NCBI RefSeq assembly: GCF_026241105.1
Contig: NZ_JAPFFT010000014.1
Coordinates: 51,010 to 115,009 of the forward strand
Direction of reading: 5' to 3'
Source: Arthrobacter rhizophilus
GTDB taxonomy: Bacteria; Actinomycetota; Actinomycetes; Actinomycetales; Micrococcaceae
Length of the DNA stretch: 64,000 nt
This document shows positions 8,402 to 17,981 of this stretch, in pieces. Below the pieces are notes generated by a model, which did no database searches, was not told the origin of the DNA, and was given only the letters and a program-made list of their open reading frames with translations. A program made the translations under genes and the position numbers. Within the stretch, counting starts at the first letter, position 1. Every line of letters begins with the position of its first letter.

Positions 8402-9918
8402 AGTCCGCCGGCGAGTTTGTAGTAGGCGGCGTTCCAGGCGAGTTCCTTCTTGAACTGGCGGATGGTGGTGCCTTCGTCGATGGTGAGCAGTTCGGTCCGG
8501 GCGATTTCGGCGAAGTCTTCGAACACGTCCATGCCCACCTGTGTGGAGAGCACGGTGTGGTGCGCGGCGCCGGCGGTGAGCCACGCCGCGGCGGAGGTGG
8601 CGAAGTCGGGCTTGGGTGACCAGAGCGCCCGGGCGACCGGCAGGTTGGGCAGCGGCTCGTCGAGGTCGACGACGTCGACGGCGTTCGCCACAAGGCGGAA
8701 ACGGTCGCGCATATCCGAGAGCGCGACGACCACGCCGGGGCCGGCGTCCGTATCGAAGACCATGCGGACGGGGTCTTCCTTGCCGCCAATGCCCAGCGGG
8801 TGGATCTCCACGCGCGGCTTGGCGGCGGTCAGGGAGGGGCAGACCTCGAGCATGTGCGCGCCGAGGATCTTCTCCTGCCCCGGGGTCAGGTGGTAGGTGT
8901 AGTCCTCCATGAGCGAAGCGCCGCCGGGCAGTCCGGCGCCCATGACCTTGGCGGCCCGGACCAGGATCGCGGTCTTCCAGTCGCCCTCGGCGCCGAAGCC
9001 GTAGCCGTCGGCCATGAGCCGCTGCACGGCCATGCCGGGAAGCTGGCGCAGCGCGCCAAGGTCCTCGAACGAGGTCGTGAACGCGGCCGAGCCGTTCCCT
9101 TCCAGGAAGGCCCGGAGGCCAAGTTCGATCCGGGCGCTGTAGCGCAGCGACTCGTGCCGGGCACCGCCAGCTTTCAGTTCCGGTGCCACCTCGTAGAGGC
9201 GCTCGTATTCGGCGACGAGGGCGTCGACGTCGGACTCCGGCGCGCCGTGCACGGCGTCGGCGAGTTCGTTGACGGACCAGGTGTTCACCGAGACGCCGAA
9301 GCGCAGCTCGGCTTCGGTCTTGTCCCCTTCGGTGACGGCGACGTTGCGCATGTTGTCACCGAAACGGGTCAGCTTCAGGGTGCGCACGGCCGCCCAGCCC
9401 GCGGCGGCGCGCTGCCAGGCACCCACCTGGCGCGTGACCTCGGGGGTGGAGACGTGCCCCACCACCGTCTTGCGGGGAACGCCGAGGCGGGACTGGATGT
9501 AGCCGAATTCGCGGTCGCCGTGGGCTGCCTGGTTCAGGTTCATGAAGTCGAAGTCGATGTCCGCCCACGGCAACTCGACGTTGGCCTGGGTGTGCAGGTG
9601 CAGGAGGGGTTTGCGGAGCAGGTCCAGTCCCTGGATCCACATCTTGGCGGGGCTGAAGGTGTGCATCCAGGCGGTCACGCCGATCACGGCGTCGTCCGAG
9701 TTCGCTTCGAGCGCGGTGCGGCGGATCGCGTCCGCGTCCGTCAGCACGGGCTTCCAGACCAGCTTGACGGGAACATCGGAGGACGCGTTCAGGGCGGCGG
9801 CGATCTCCTGGGACTGGGCGGCCACTTGCTTGAGGACGTCCTCGCCGTAGAGGTGCTGGCTGCCGGTGAGGAACCAGACTTCGTAGTGCTCGAGGGAAGT
9901 GTTGTGCGCGTTGGGCAT
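8398..9918 (-). CDS. araA: L-arabinose isomerase
   Basis: The enzyme converts L-arabinose to L-ribulose, the first intracellular step of bacterial arabinose catabolism; it is Mn-dependent and cytoplasmic. The 506-residue length is typical. N-terminal [16 protein letters not shown], central [35 protein letters not shown] with the metal-ligand Glu, [20 protein letters not shown] with the second Glu, and two downstream His segments (DYTYHL, AAHHTVL) are all present. The ATG at 9918 follows a near-consensus AAGGAG. It is followed by the epimerase with a 4-base overlap and preceded by araD with a 48-base gap. Confidence 0.97.
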   Translation of the reverse strand: MPNAHNTSLEHYEVWFLTGSQHLYGEDVLKQVAAQSQEIAAALNASSDVPVKLVWKPVLTDADAIRRTALEANSDDAVIGVTAWMHTFSPAKMWIQGLDLLRKPLLHLHTQANVELPWADIDFDFMNLNQAAHGDREFGYIQSRLGVPRKTVVGHVSTPEVTRQVGAWQRAAAGWAAVRTLKLTRFGDNMRNVAVTEGDKTEAELRFGVSVNTWSVNELADAVHGAPESDVDALVAEYERLYEVAPELKAGGARHESLRYSARIELGLRAFLEGNGSAAFTTSFEDLGALRQLPGMAVQRLMADGYGFGAEGDWKTAILVRAAKVMGAGLPGGASLMEDYTYHLTPGQEKILGAHMLEVCPSLTAAKPRVEIHPLGIGGKEDPVRMVFDTDAGPGVVVALSDMRDRFRLVANAVDVVDLDEPLPNLPVARALWSPKPDFATSAAAWLTAGAAHHTVLSTQVGMDVFEDFAEIARTELLTIDEGTTIRQFKKELAWNAAYYKLAGGL

Positions 9919-9966
9919 GGGTATCTCCTTGAGAAGCTCGTCGGTTTGAAGGTGCGGCAGGCCGTA

Positions 9967-10665
9967 TTACCGGCCGTAGACGTTCTGGTACCGGTCGTAG
10001 AGGGACTCGATCTGGCCCGCGTCGATGGGGAGCGGTTCACCGAGCTGCCGGGAGATGTGGACCGTGCGGGCCACTTCCTCGCACATCACGGCGGCCTTGA
10101 CGGCGGAGCGGGCATCCTTGCCGATGGTGAACGGGCCATGGTTCTGCATCAGGACCGCCGGTGAATGGGAGGCCCGGAGCGTTTCAACAATGCCGCGGCC
10201 GATCGAATCGTCGCCTATCAGCGCGAACGGGCCTACCGGGATGGTGCCGCCGAATTCGTCGCCCATCATGGTCAGAACGCACGGGATCGGCTCCCCGCGC
10301 GCGGCCCAGGCCGTGGCGTAGGTGGAGTGCGTGTGGACCACTCCGCCGACGTCGGGCATGTTCCGGTAGACGTAGGCGTGAGCGGCGGTGTCCGACGACG
10401 GCGAAAGGTCCGGATTGCCCCAGACAGCGGCTTCGGAAGACAGGCTCGTGACCGGGGTGCCGTAGAGGTCCGTGACCACCATGAGTTCCGGCGTCAACGC
10501 ATCGTAGGAAACCCCGGACGGTTTGATGACCATCAAGTCATGCCCCGGGACGCGGGCGGAAACGTTGCCCGCGGTCCAGACCACGAGTTCGTAGCGGGTC
10601 AGTTCGGCATGCAGCGCGCAGACTTCGGCCCGGATCCGGGCAATCGTGTCCAGCAGGGCGCTCAT
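9967..10665 (-). CDS. araD: L-ribulose-5-phosphate 4-epimerase
   Basis: This class II aldolase-fold zinc enzyme converts L-ribulose 5-phosphate to D-xylulose 5-phosphate, feeding the pentose phosphate pathway. Zinc ligands are visible as His111 and His113 (VVHTHSTYATAW) and His177 (MQNHGPF). Substrate-phosphate motifs TAGNVSAR and IKPSG are near residues 31-51. The 232-residue length is normal for the family. The ATG at 10665 overlaps the araB stop in an ATGA arrangement, so it is translationally coupled to araB. Confidence 0.96.
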   Translation of the reverse strand: MSALLDTIARIRAEVCALHAELTRYELVVWTAGNVSARVPGHDLMVIKPSGVSYDALTPELMVVTDLYGTPVTSLSSEAAVWGNPDLSPSSDTAAHAYVYRNMPDVGGVVHTHSTYATAWAARGEPIPCVLTMMGDEFGGTIPVGPFALIGDDSIGRGIVETLRASHSPAVLMQNHGPFTIGKDARSAVKAAVMCEEVARTVHISRQLGEPLPIDAGQIESLYDRYQNVYGR

Positions 10666-12398
10666 GCGTTGGCCCCTTCCAGGACGGCATCCATCTGCGC
10701 GGCCCGGTGTGCCGAGCGCTGGATCTTCTTGATCCGGTGCATGACCTCGTTCGCTCCCCTGCCGAAGTAATCGTGCAGTGTCCGGTACTCGGCGAACAGT
10801 TCCTCGTAGGCGGCGACGTTTTCCGGGATCGGCGTGTAGACGGCGCCGGGTTCGGATCCCATGGCGGCCGCGGCTTCCCGGATGTCCGGATACTCCCCGG
10901 CGGCGACGGCGGCATGGATGGCCGAACCCAGCGCGGGACCCTGGGTGGAGCCGATGGTGGAGAGCGGCAGCCCGGTGATGTCGGCGTAGATCTGCATCAG
11001 CAGCTTGTTCTTCAGGAGCCCTCCGGCCACGATGAATTCCTTCACCGGGACTCCGGAGTCGCGGAAAGCGTCCACGATGGTGCGGGTGCCGAAGGCCGTG
11101 GCCTCCAGCAGCGCCCGGTAAGTGTCCTCCGGACGGGTCGCCAACGTCTGGCCCACGATCACTGCAGACAGCTCATGGTCCACCAGCACGGAGCGGTTGC
11201 CTGAGTGCCAGTCCAGGGCGATGAGCCCGTGCTCACCGATCGCCTGGCGGGAAGCGAGTTCGGTGAGGTATTCGTGGATTCCCAGCCCTGCCACTTCGGC
11301 GGCTGCATGGTATTCGGGCGGCACGCCGTACTTGGTGAACCAGCCGAAGATGTCGCCCACTCCGGATTGGCCGGCCTCGTAACCCCAGAGCCCGTCCACG
11401 ATCCCGCCGTCGACCACTCCGCACATGCCCGGCACTTCGCGAAGCTCGGAGCCGTTCATGACATGGCACGTGGAGGTGCCCATGATGGCGACGAGCTGTC
11501 CCGGTTCCACGGCGCGGGCCGCCGGCGCGGTGACGTGGGCGTCCACGTTCCCGACCGCGACGGCGATGCCCTCGCGCAGGCCTGTCCAGGCGGCGGCTTC
11601 GGCCGTCAGGTAACCCGCGGCGTCGCCCAGCCGGCCGATCGGATGGGCCAGCTTGGTGCCCACGAAGTCCTTGAAGTCCGGGTTCAGCGCGCCCAGGAAC
11701 TCCTCGGACGGATACTTACCATCCTGATAGATGCCCTTGTACCCTGCGGTGCAGGCGTTCCGCACGTAGTTTCCGCACAGCTGCCAGACGATCCAGTCCG
11801 CGGCTTCCACCCAATGGTCCAACTCCGCGTAAGCTTCCGGGTCCTCCTCAAGGAGCTGGAGGCCTTTCGCGAACTCCCATTCAGAAGAAATGAGCCCGCC
11901 GTAGCGCGGAAGCCAGGTTTCGCCCCGCTCGGTGGCGAGTGCATTGATGCGGTCCGCCTGTTCCTGGGCTGCGTGGTGGCGCCACAACTTCACATAGGCG
12001 TGCGGCCGGTTGGCGAAGCCGGGGAGTTCGCTCAGCGGCGTGCCGTCGGCCTTCACCGGCACCATGGTGCACGCCGTGAAGTCGGTCGCAATCCCGACGA
12101 CGGCGGCCGGATCGATCCCGGCGTCGCGCACCGCGGCGGGAACCGCGTGACGCAACACGTCCCGATAGTCCTCGGGCACCTGAAGTGCCCATTCCCCCGG
12201 AAGCCGCGTGGCTGTTCCGTCGGGTACATCCGCCAGATCCGCCGGCAATGCCTCCGTGATGACTGCGTGCGGGTAGTCGAACACGCCGCTTCCCAGCTCT
12301 TTGCCGTCCCTGACCCGCACCACCACGGCCCTGCCGGAAAGGGTGCCGTAGTCCACGCCAATGACGCAGTGTTCGTTGCCGTCTGCTGTGACGTCCAT
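10662..12398 (-). CDS. araB: Ribulokinase
   Basis: This FGGY-family sugar kinase phosphorylates L-ribulose with ATP. The N-terminal phosphate loop reads GVDYGTLSGRAVVVRVRDG; the FGGY body includes DWIVWQLCG and NACTAGYKGIYQDG; the C-terminal ATPase part has GNVDAHVTAPAA and FIVAGGLLKNKLLMQIYADI. The ATG at 12398 follows TTGGAGGAC and gives 578 residues; an upstream extension to 12554 would read through the promoter/operator, so it is rejected. First gene of araB-araD-araA-epimerase. A perfectly positioned LacI-type operator and a TTGACA box lie directly upstream. Confidence 0.96.
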   Translation of the reverse strand: MDVTADGNEHCVIGVDYGTLSGRAVVVRVRDGKELGSGVFDYPHAVITEALPADLADVPDGTATRLPGEWALQVPEDYRDVLRHAVPAAVRDAGIDPAAVVGIATDFTACTMVPVKADGTPLSELPGFANRPHAYVKLWRHHAAQEQADRINALATERGETWLPRYGGLISSEWEFAKGLQLLEEDPEAYAELDHWVEAADWIVWQLCGNYVRNACTAGYKGIYQDGKYPSEEFLGALNPDFKDFVGTKLAHPIGRLGDAAGYLTAEAAAWTGLREGIAVAVGNVDAHVTAPAARAVEPGQLVAIMGTSTCHVMNGSELREVPGMCGVVDGGIVDGLWGYEAGQSGVGDIFGWFTKYGVPPEYHAAAEVAGLGIHEYLTELASRQAIGEHGLIALDWHSGNRSVLVDHELSAVIVGQTLATRPEDTYRALLEATAFGTRTIVDAFRDSGVPVKEFIVAGGLLKNKLLMQIYADITGLPLSTIGSTQGPALGSAIHAAVAAGEYPDIREAAAAMGSEPGAVYTPIPENVAAYEELFAEYRTLHDYFGRGANEVMHRIKKIQRSAHRAAQMDAVLEGANA

Positions 12399-12442
12399 GA
12401 AAGTCCTCCAATAGCGTGCCGGCTTCTTAGCGGGCTCGTTAA

Positions 12443-12470
12443 TTGTGAGCGCTAACAAGAGGTCTGTCAA
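12443..12470 (-). promoter_or_regulatory. araB promoter with LacI-type operator
   Basis: On the minus strand TTGACA (12465-12470) is followed 17-18 bases later by CACAATT as a -10-like element. The 16-base near-palindrome at 12443-12458 (plus strand TTGTGAGCGCTAACAA) fills the spacer and -10, which suits repression. Its core AGCGCTAACAA recurs in the chvE operator at 13641-13666. Confidence 0.75.
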
Positions 12471-12507
12471 GGAACCCGCGTACAGCCATCCGTAAGAGCG
12501 CGGGGGG

Positions 12508-13521
12508 CTAGGGAAGGGGCGAGGTACTGGCCCGGACCACAAGCTCGGGATCAACCACGATGGTGCTGCTTGCCGCGCCGTCCTCGATCTGCGTCCGCAT
12601 CATGTCCATGCAGCGCCTCCCGAGCTCCTCAAAGTCCTGCCGCACAGTGGTGAGCGGGGGGGTGAAGTAGGCGGCTTCCGGCTGGTCGTCGAAGCCAACC
12701 AGCGACACGTCCTGGGGTACCCGGACACCGGCCTCGCTGAAGGCGCGCAGCAAGCCAAGCGCCATTTGGTCGTTTCCCACAAACACCGCCGTGGCTATAC
12801 GCGTTGCGGCAAGTTCCTGGCCCATCCGGTAGCCGCTGGCGGCGCTCCAGTCGCCTTCGAGTAGAAGGTCGTCGGCCAGGCCAGCCGCCGCCAATTCCTC
12901 ACGCCAGCCTTCAGCCCTCGCCGCCGCGTCAATCCAGTCCCGTGGGCCCGAAATATGGCCGATCCGCCTGTGGCCCTGCCCGACCAGATGGGCCACCGCC
13001 ACCCGCGCCCCCCGCTTCTGATCCACCATGGCCCCGCTGAAGCGGCCATGACTACCGGCCCCCACCACAACCACGGGCACATCCAGATTCAGGCCCTCCA
13101 GCGTCTGGACCGTTCCGTCATGAGGGACGATCACGATGATCCCGTCGGCACCCTGGTCCGTGAAGTAGCGGACGGCATCTGCGATGGAGTTCGCTCCCGA
13201 TTCCTTCAGGGCCGCGATGCTCACAAAGTAACCGGCTTCGCGGGCAGCCTGTTGCACGCCGAGCAGCGTATTGGCCGGGCCGTACTGGGCGAGCTCGGTT
13301 CCCAGGACACCGATGATCTGGGACCTCCGGGTCACCAGAGACCGGGCGGCGGTATTGCGCCGGTAGCCGAGTTCGGCAATTGCGGCTTCGACGCGTTCGC
13401 GAGTTGATTTGCTGACGTTGGGGTGATTGTTGACCACCCGCGAGACGGTCTGGTGCGAGACTCCGGCGTGCGCGGCAACGTCCTCCAGGCGCGGCGGACG
13501 TCTTTCGCTATCGTTCCCCAT
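12508..13521 (-). CDS. LacI-family repressor of the arabinose genes
   Basis: The N-terminal HTH (RLEDVAAHAGVSHQTVSRVV) and hinge helix (RRNTAARSLVTRRSQ) are followed by a periplasmic-binding-protein-like effector domain (IIGVLGTELAQYG, GRFSGAMVDQKRGARVAVAHL, VFVGNDQMALGLLRAF, LVGFDDQPEAAYFTPPLTTV). 337 residues is standard. The ATG at 13521 has GAAAGG at good spacing. It lies between araB and the divergent chvE operon, both preceded by matching palindromes, so it most likely represses both and responds to L-arabinose. This assignment rests on position and operator identity. Confidence 0.88.
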   Translation of the reverse strand: MGNDSERRPPRLEDVAAHAGVSHQTVSRVVNNHPNVSKSTRERVEAAIAELGYRRNTAARSLVTRRSQIIGVLGTELAQYGPANTLLGVQQAAREAGYFVSIAALKESGANSIADAVRYFTDQGADGIIVIVPHDGTVQTLEGLNLDVPVVVVGAGSHGRFSGAMVDQKRGARVAVAHLVGQGHRRIGHISGPRDWIDAAARAEGWREELAAAGLADDLLLEGDWSAASGYRMGQELAATRIATAVFVGNDQMALGLLRAFSEAGVRVPQDVSLVGFDDQPEAAYFTPPLTTVRQDFEELGRRCMDMMRTQIEDGAASSTIVVDPELVVRASTSPLP

Positions 13522-13602
13522 GAGGCACCTTTCAAAGGCAGTGTATTGTCCAACATCCTATGGCCAGCCGGACGGCGTCATGCCCAGGTCAAACCGTGTG
13601 AC

Positions 13603-13666
13603 TTGACTCACAAGCCGCTCCGGTGCTAGCGTCATGCTGGCATTCTTGTTAGCGCTAACAAGAATG
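13603..13666 (+). promoter_or_regulatory. chvE promoter and 26-bp perfect palindromic operator
   Basis: TTGACT (13603-13608) and TAGCGT (13627-13632) are 18 bases apart. Immediately downstream, 13641-13666 is a perfect inverted repeat centred on AGCGCT with arms CATTCTTGTT/AACAAGAATG. Its core matches the araB operator, placing the importer and araBDA under the same LacI-type repressor. Confidence 0.8.
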
Positions 13667-13790
13667 AACGACGTTTAGGCTCGTCCTGAACTGGCTAACC
13701 GGACCTAAATAATACTGAGCCCCGAATGGCGCCGATGCTACTCAGGCCAGTATCAATTCGCGGACCATGCTGTCCGCGAAAGGAGAACAA

Positions 13791-14909
13791 GTGAGAATCA
13801 AGAAACTCCTGGGCGCGTTCGCCGTCGTCCTGGCAATCACGGCGGGAGCCACCGGTTGCGGCAGCCGCGCCGCTGGCTCCCCCGCCAGCGCTGACAATAC
13901 CGGCGCGCTGGTAGGCATCTCAATGCCCACGCAGACCTCGGAACGGTGGATCGCTGACGGCAAGAACGTCTCCGAGTCTCTGACGAAGCTGGGGTACAAG
14001 ACCGACCTTCAATACGCCAACGACGACATCCCCACGCAGGTCTCTCAGATTGAAAACATGCTCACCAAGGGCGCCAAGGCTCTCATCATCGCAGCCATCG
14101 ACGGCACCACGCTGACTGATGTCCTCGCTAAGGCGAAAGAGCAGAACGTCAAGGTCATTGCCTACGACCGCCTCATCAATGGATCACCGAACGTCGACTA
14201 CTACACGACCTTCGACAACTACACGGTGGGTGTCCAGCAGGCCACCTCGCTGCTGACCGGTCTGGGCCTTCTGGATGCGAACGGCAAGAAGGTGGACGGC
14301 AAGGGTCCGTTCAACGTGGAGCTGTTCGCCGGCAGTCCGGATGACAACAACGCCAACTTCTTCTGGACCGGCGCCATGGACACCCTCAAGCCGTTCCTGG
14401 ATGCGGGAACCCTTAAGGTCCCCAGCGGCCAGACCAAATTCGAGCAGGCAGCCATCCTGCGCTGGCAGGCCCCCGTCGCCCAGAAGCGGATGGAAGATAT
14501 CCTCACTGCGGCCTACAGCTCAGGCACCAAGCTGAACGGCGTCCTGTCCCCGTATGACGGCCTGTCCATCGGCATCATTTCGGCCCTGACGAGCACAGGT
14601 GGCTACGCCAAGGGAAGCCTGCCCATCGTCACAGGACAGGATGCCGAGAAGGGCTCGGTGAAGTCCATCACTGCGGGCGAGCAGTACTCCACGATCTTCA
14701 AGGACACCCGCCAGTTGGGTGCCCAGGCCGTGAAGATGGTCGACGCGGTCCTGAAAGGCCAGCAGCCCGAGGTCAACGACACCAAGACGTACAACAACAA
14801 GGTCAAGGTTGTTCCGGCCTACCTGCTCAAGTCCGTGATCATCACCAAGGACAACTACAAGAAGGAACTCATCGACTCCGGGTATTACACCGCGGCCGAC
14901 GTCAAGTAG
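13791..14909 (+). CDS. chvE: ChvE-type multiple sugar-binding lipoprotein
   Basis: This is the substrate-binding protein of a CUT2-type ABC importer, anchored outside the membrane. The GTG at 13791 follows AAAGGAGAACAA; the N-terminus is a lipoprotein signal ending in ATGCGS (lipid-attachment Cys at residue ~23). The mature part is a Peripla_BP_4 domain: [20 protein letters not shown], the YANDD loop, [28 protein letters not shown] and [10 protein letters not shown]. This is the ChvE pattern known to bind arabinose, galactose, glucose and xylose. It is first in chvE-gguA-gguB, opposite araBDA; L-arabinose is the likely ligand here. A strong hairpin follows the stop. Confidence 0.92.
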   Translation: MRIKKLLGAFAVVLAITAGATGCGSRAAGSPASADNTGALVGISMPTQTSERWIADGKNVSESLTKLGYKTDLQYANDDIPTQVSQIENMLTKGAKALIIAAIDGTTLTDVLAKAKEQNVKVIAYDRLINGSPNVDYYTTFDNYTVGVQQATSLLTGLGLLDANGKKVDGKGPFNVELFAGSPDDNNANFFWTGAMDTLKPFLDAGTLKVPSGQTKFEQAAILRWQAPVAQKRMEDILTAAYSSGTKLNGVLSPYDGLSIGIISALTSTGGYAKGSLPIVTGQDAEKGSVKSITAGEQYSTIFKDTRQLGAQAVKMVDAVLKGQQPEVNDTKTYNNKVKVVPAYLLKSVIITKDNYKKELIDSGYYTAADVK

Positions 14910-14918
14910 CCACCTCGC

Positions 14919-14955
14919 AGGGTTGTGGCCTGGCATCCCGCCCGGCCACAACCCT
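14919..14955 (+). terminator. Intergenic hairpin after chvE
   Basis: A perfect 12-bp stem (AGGGTTGTGGCC with its complement) closes a 13-base loop between chvE and gguA. There is no T-run, so it is more likely a partial terminator or mRNA stabiliser that keeps binding-protein mRNA in excess. Confidence 0.7.
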
Positions 14956-15015
14956 TCGCGCAGGCACCTGCAGCCGCAGGACGGCCCAGTTTCGACAACT
15001 CAGTGGGAATTGACG

Positions 15016-16545
15016 ATGAATACACCCATTCTTCAAATGCGAGGAATTACCAAGACCTTCCCCGGCGTGAAGGCCCTCCAGGACGTCACCCTCGATGTGA
15101 ACCGCGGCGAGGTACATGCCATCTGCGGTGAAAACGGGGCAGGAAAGTCCACGCTCATGAAGGTGCTGTCCGGTGTCTACCCGCACAGCTCCTTCGACGG
15201 AGAGATCCTCTTCGAAAACGAGCCCGGCAACTTCTCCAGCATCACCGACAGCGAGAAGCGCGGCATAGTCATCATCCATCAGGAACTGGCACTGAGCCCG
15301 TACCTGTCCATCGCGGAAAACATCTATCTCGGAAACGAGCAGGCCAAAAACGGCTGGGTGGACTGGCGCAAGACCAACCTGGAGGCCGCCAAGCTCCTGG
15401 CCCGGGTGGGCCTGAGCGAAAACCCAGTCACCCCCGTCCAGCACATCAGCGTGGGCAAGCAGCAACTGGTGGAAATCGCCAAGGCCCTCTCCAAAGAGGT
15501 CAAACTGCTGATTCTGGACGAACCAACGGCCGCGCTCAATGACGAGGATTCCGGCCATTTGCTGGACCTGATCCTCCATCTGAAGGGTCAAGGCGTCACC
15601 AGCATCATCATTAGCCACAAACTCAACGAAATCCGCAAGGTCGCAGACGCCGTGACCATCATCCGCGATGGCAAAACCATCGAGACCCTCCGCCTGGACG
15701 AAGGCCAGATCACCCAGGAACGCATCATACGCGGCATGGTGGGCCGGGACCTGGAGAGCTTGTATCCGGACCGCGACCCCAAGATCGGCGAAGAAGTCCT
15801 CCGGATCCAGGACTGGTCGGTACGGCACCCGCAGGACCACACCCGGATGGTAGTGAGCAACGCGAGCCTTAACGTCCGCAAAGGCGAAGTCGTGGGACTG
15901 GCTGGCCTGATGGGCGCCGGACGCACAGAGCTCGCCATGAGCGTCTTCGGGCGCACCTATGGCACCGCCACTTCAGGGAAAGTGCTCAAGCACGGCAAGG
16001 AAATCAACACCTCCACGGTGTCGGACGCCATCGGGCACGGGATCGCCTACGCCACAGAGGACCGCAAGCTCTACGGGCTGAACCTCATCGAGGACATCAA
16101 ACGGAACGTCTCCCTGGCTGCACTGCGCAAGCTGGTCAAGAACGGCTGGGTGGACAAGAACGAAGAGACGGTGGTGGCCAACGGCTACCGGAAGAGCATG
16201 AATATCAAGGCACCATCAGTGGCCGCCATCACCGGCAAGCTCTCCGGCGGCAACCAGCAGAAAGTGGTGCTGAGCAAGTGGATGTTCTCCGATCCGGACG
16301 TACTGATCCTCGATGAACCCACCCGCGGGATCGACGTCGGCGCCAAGTATGAGATCTACACGATCATTGCGAAACTCGCGGCTGAAGGAAAGGCGGTCAT
16401 CGTGATCTCCTCGGAGCTTCCCGAGCTGCTGGGCATCTGCGACAGGATCTATACCCTGTCCGCCGGCCTCGTCACCGGGGAAGTGCCCATCGCCCAGGCT
16501 TCCCAGGAAAACCTCATGCACTTAATGACCAAAGAGAAGGAATAG
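15016..16545 (+). CDS. gguA: Sugar ABC importer ATPase with two nucleotide-binding domains
   Basis: This energises the CUT2-type importer. Domain 1 has Walker [10 protein letters not shown] (near residue 38), the signature-like [15 protein letters not shown] and Walker [12 protein letters not shown]. Domain 2 begins near 260 with a degenerate P-loop ([13 protein letters not shown]), the signature [14 protein letters not shown] and [19 protein letters not shown]. The asymmetry is normal for RbsA/MglA/GguA proteins. The ATG at 15016 gives 509 residues and starts just before the conserved [16 protein letters not shown]; the upstream frame covers the chvE hairpin and is rejected. Confidence 0.93.
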   Translation: MNTPILQMRGITKTFPGVKALQDVTLDVNRGEVHAICGENGAGKSTLMKVLSGVYPHSSFDGEILFENEPGNFSSITDSEKRGIVIIHQELALSPYLSIAENIYLGNEQAKNGWVDWRKTNLEAAKLLARVGLSENPVTPVQHISVGKQQLVEIAKALSKEVKLLILDEPTAALNDEDSGHLLDLILHLKGQGVTSIIISHKLNEIRKVADAVTIIRDGKTIETLRLDEGQITQERIIRGMVGRDLESLYPDRDPKIGEEVLRIQDWSVRHPQDHTRMVVSNASLNVRKGEVVGLAGLMGAGRTELAMSVFGRTYGTATSGKVLKHGKEINTSTVSDAIGHGIAYATEDRKLYGLNLIEDIKRNVSLAALRKLVKNGWVDKNEETVVANGYRKSMNIKAPSVAAITGKLSGGNQQKVVLSKWMFSDPDVLILDEPTRGIDVGAKYEIYTIIAKLAAEGKAVIVISSELPELLGICDRIYTLSAGLVTGEVPIAQASQENLMHLMTKEKE

Positions 16546-16550
16546 CGAAC

Positions 16551-17858
16551 ATGTCCGCCCTACGAGAATCCCTCGGCTTCCTGACAAGCCGCCTCCGCCA
16601 GGTTGGCATCTTCGTCGCCCTGATCCTGATCGTCCTGCTCTTCCAGGGGCTCACCGGCGGAATCCTGCTGGAACCCCAGAACGTCACCAACCTCGTCGTC
16701 CAGAACAGCTACATCCTGATCCTCGCGATCGGCATGGTAATGGTCATCATCGCCGGCCACATCGACCTGTCCGTCGGTTCCGTCGCAGGCTTCATCGGCG
16801 CCGTGGCCGGGGTCATGATCGTCCACTGGGGCTGGCCCTGGTGGGCAGCGATCCCCGCCTGCCTCCTGGTCGGCGCCCTCGTCGGCGCGTGGCAGGGGTA
16901 CTGGATCGCCTACGTCGGCATCCCCGCCTTTATCGTCACCCTGGCCGGCATGCTCATCTTCCGCGGCCTGACACTGATCACCCTCAAGAACCAGCAGATC
17001 ACCCCGTTCCCCGCCGAACTTCGCGCGCTGGGCGGAGGCTTCCTACCCGACATCTCCGGCGGCACCTCGGCGCTGGAATGGCTCACGGTCATCCTGGGTG
17101 TCGGTGCCACCGTCGCCCTGCTGATCCAGGCGCTCAAGGAACGCCGGATCCGCAAGAAGTTCGACCTTGAAAGCGAGCCCCTGATGTGGTTTGTCATCAA
17201 AACCGCCTTCACCGCTTTCCTCATGCTGATCATCACCTTCCTACTCGCTTCCTACCGCGGCACCCCGATTGTTCTGATCGTGCTCGCCGGCCTGGTGATC
17301 GTCTACACGGCCCTCATGAACAACAGTGTCTTTGGCCGCCACACTTACGCCATCGGCGGCAACCTTCACGCCGCGGAACTCTCCGGCGTCAAGACAAAGG
17401 CCGTCACGTTCCGGCTGTTCGTGAACATGGGCGTCCTCGCCGCCCTAGCAGGCCTCGTATTCACCGCCAGGCTAAACTCGGCGCAGCCCGCGGGCGGCAC
17501 CGGCTTCGAACTGGACTCCATCGCGGCGGCCTTTATCGGCGGCGCCGCCGTCACGGGTGGCATCGGAACCGTGGCGGGCGCAATGATCGGCGGCCTCATC
17601 ATGGGCGTCCTCAACAACGGCATGTCCATCCTCGGACTGGGCACGGACTACCAGCAGCTCATCAAAGGCTTGGTACTCCTCCTCGCCGTCGGTTTCGACA
17701 TCTTCAACAAGAACCGCAGCGGCGGCGGAAGCAGCCTGGGAAAGCGGTTCAAGCTGAAGACCACACCGCCCGCCACCGAACCGGCAGCCCCGGCCAACGA
17801 GCGCCCGCTAACCGTAGCCGCCGGCTCCGGCCAGGGCCGTCCCGAGCGCAACTCCTGA
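16551..17858 (+). CDS. gguB: Sugar ABC importer permease
   Basis: This is a BPD_transp_2 family permease of the ChvE-GguAB importer, with about 10-12 membrane segments. Typical motifs are AGHIDLSVGSVAGFIGAVAG, YVGIPAFIVTLAGMLIFRGL, FGRHTYAIGGNLHAAELSGV and FIGGAAVTGGIGTVAGAMIG. It is longer than RbsC (435 residues) because of an extra loop and helix pair around 180-240, normal for GguB/XylH. The soluble C-terminus is rich in Pro/Ala. The gap to gguA is 5 bases, so it is one operon. Confidence 0.93.
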   Translation: MSALRESLGFLTSRLRQVGIFVALILIVLLFQGLTGGILLEPQNVTNLVVQNSYILILAIGMVMVIIAGHIDLSVGSVAGFIGAVAGVMIVHWGWPWWAAIPACLLVGALVGAWQGYWIAYVGIPAFIVTLAGMLIFRGLTLITLKNQQITPFPAELRALGGGFLPDISGGTSALEWLTVILGVGATVALLIQALKERRIRKKFDLESEPLMWFVIKTAFTAFLMLIITFLLASYRGTPIVLIVLAGLVIVYTALMNNSVFGRHTYAIGGNLHAAELSGVKTKAVTFRLFVNMGVLAALAGLVFTARLNSAQPAGGTGFELDSIAAAFIGGAAVTGGIGTVAGAMIGGLIMGVLNNGMSILGLGTDYQQLIKGLVLLLAVGFDIFNKNRSGGGSSLGKRFKLKTTPPATEPAAPANERPLTVAAGSGQGRPERNS

Positions 17859-17981
17859 TCCTGCAGAGAGCGAAGGCCTCATGACATCCACCAAACGTAC
17901 CGAACGTCCGGGTCATCAGCAGGCAGGCGCTTGACGAGCGTCTCGAGGCCGCCGGTGACCCGGAATTCGGCTTCGAAAGTG

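Noticed and set aside
8800..10164. 454-codon open frame opposite araA/araD
   Set aside because: Antisense shadow of two clear enzymes; Gly/Val/Asp-rich translation without motifs.
11205..12455. 416-codon plus-strand open frame opposite araB
   Set aside because: Araba kinase motifs lie on the minus strand; this frame is their shadow.
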